A DNA stretch of 64,000 nt from Sanguibacter inulinus (GTDB lineage Bacteria > Actinomycetota > Actinomycetes > Actinomycetales > Cellulomonadaceae): positions 1-64,000 of the forward strand of contig NZ_JACBYE010000014.1 in NCBI RefSeq assembly GCF_013415325.1, in the 5' to 3' direction. A program made the position numbers and the translations under genes. Below, in pieces: positions 63,427 to 64,000 of this stretch. Within the stretch, counting starts at the first letter, position 1; every line of letters begins with the position of its first letter. The notes under the pieces were generated by a model. The model had not been told where the DNA came from, did not search any database, and worked only from the letters and a program-made list of their open reading frames with translations.

Positions 63427-63457
63427 GGCCGCACCCGTTCGAGCTGCGGGTGCGGCC
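63427..63457. terminator. hairpin terminator after ctaA
   Basis: GGCCGCACCCG, 9 nt, CGGGTGCGGCC is a perfect 11-bp stem 39 bp after the ctaA stop and 32 bp from the end of the convergent mutarotase gene, so it may serve both. Confidence 0.65.
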
Positions 63458-63489
63458 GCCCGAGAGCGCCCGGGTGAGCGCTGCCGACC

Positions 63490-64000
63490 TCAGGCGTCGC
63501 GGCTGACCGTGTACGTCGACCCCAGGGAGTGCGACTCCCCGGGCGCGAGGGTCAGCGCAGCGTCGCCGACGTTGCAGGTCTCGACGCAGACCATCTGACG
63601 CCACTCCCCTGCTGCGATGTCGGCCACCCGTCCGGCGACCTCGGCTCCAGGGGACCAGACGACCGTCGACGCCGAACCGGTCTTGGTCACGACGAGGGTC
63701 CGCTCGCCGTCGTCGACGCTCACTGGCGTCGTGGTGCCGAGGTAGACCCTGTCGACCTGCCCGCTCGGGACGAGCGGGACACCGGCCGCTGGACGTCGCG
63801 CATCGGCAGGGGACGCCGCAGCCTTGTCGTGGTAGCCCGCGTCCTCGAGCCCGGAGACCGTCGTCGACTCGACGTCGCGGAGCTGCAGATAGGTGTGCTG
63901 GGCCTCTTCGAAGGCCACCGGGGTCTCCCCCGTGCAGGTGACCGTGAGGACGACGGTCAACGACCTGCCGACGCGGACCTCGTAGTCCGCCTGCAGGCCC
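63490..64000 (-). CDS. D-hexose-6-phosphate mutarotase (partial)
   Basis: The last 170 residues of this gene are visible; its 5' part is beyond the right edge and the frame is open to base 64000. It resembles the YeaD/YMR099c glucose-6-phosphate 1-epimerase family of the galactose-mutarotase fold. The C-terminal EWRQMVCVETCNVGDAALTLAPGESHSLGSTYTV is diagnostic, EWRxMVCVETxN being the substrate/catalytic motif, preceded by TYLQLRDVESTTVSGLEDAGYHDK. The enzyme balances alpha and beta anomers of sugar phosphates. Confidence 0.9.
   Translation of the reverse strand, partial: GLQADYEVRVGRSLTVVLTVTCTGETPVAFEEAQHTYLQLRDVESTTVSGLEDAGYHDKAAASPADARRPAAGVPLVPSGQVDRVYLGTTTPVSVDDGERTLVVTKTGSASTVVWSPGAEVAGRVADIAAGEWRQMVCVETCNVGDAALTLAPGESHSLGSTYTVSRDA

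Noticed and set aside
63427-63457. Possible tRNA T-arm (GTTCGAG between complementary arms)
   Set aside because: The 11-bp stem is too long for a T-arm, there is no acceptor or anticodon arm around it, and its place between convergent genes fits a terminator.

Overview
This is a G+C-rich window (roughly 70% by eye) with strong third-position GC bias, many GTG starts, 4-bp ATGA/GTGA gene overlaps and many starts that look leaderless. Together with the sufR-sufBD-(Rieske)-CSUT cluster, fabG-fabI, an SPFH/NfeD pair, a DUF3099 protein, SURF1 and CtaA, this points to an actinobacterium. My best guess is Micrococcales near Cellulomonas, Sanguibacter or Oerskovia, but no marker here fixes the genus. 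From about 33 kb onward it is conserved chromosomal core. The left half is more accessory. I see no rRNA, tRNA, CRISPR array, transposase or phage gene, and no gene-free stretch longer than about 300 bp.

1-11 kb: a truncated MmyB-type XRE regulator; a cyclophilin-like lipoprotein; a sugar O-acetyltransferase; a TmrB-like P-loop protein; a GyrI-like protein; an ABC-F ATPase; the anaerobic ribonucleotide reductase pair nrdD-nrdG behind a tandem NrdR-box pair (so the cell probably grows without oxygen); a padR-DUF1048-drrA-drrB drug-efflux operon with the operator wrapped round its promoter; and a VOC protein.

11-14 kb: a two-gene cassette of unknown function, a TPR protein fused to a DUF4037 nucleotidyltransferase-like domain followed by a DUF4125 protein. 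This is the best candidate here for an undescribed system.

14-22 kb: a pectin/uronate catabolic locus. A LacI-family repressor (with a lipoprotein gene overlapping its stop) diverges from an operon of an FAH-family hydratase, a uronate-type MFS transporter, KduD, KduI and a lipoprotein PL10 pectate lyase. Two LacI-type operators overlap the promoter. Pectate would be cut at the cell surface, the unsaturated uronates imported, and the sugars isomerised and reduced towards 2-keto-3-deoxygluconate.

22-35 kb: a lipoprotein; a FtsX-type ABC transporter with its own two-component system; a second copy of the lipoprotein family seen at 14 kb; a TrmH-type RNA methyltransferase; a heterodimeric ABC exporter behind a 74-bp nested palindrome; SPFH and NfeD membrane proteins; and a stand-alone ABC ATPase.

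35-45 kb: a conserved protein of unknown function; divergent glgA/glgC for glycogen; a C39-like peptidase behind a near-consensus promoter; serB; fabG-fabI-SixA phosphatase; and DUF3099-small protein-SURF1.

45-64 kb: a SNF2 helicase; an ABC-F ATPase; the biotin ECF transporter bioY-bioM-bioN; a NERD nuclease-domain protein; a DUF402 protein; the whole SUF iron-sulfur operon; an ABC-2 transporter; CtaA/COX15 (heme A synthase); and the end of a hexose-6-phosphate mutarotase gene cut by the window edge.
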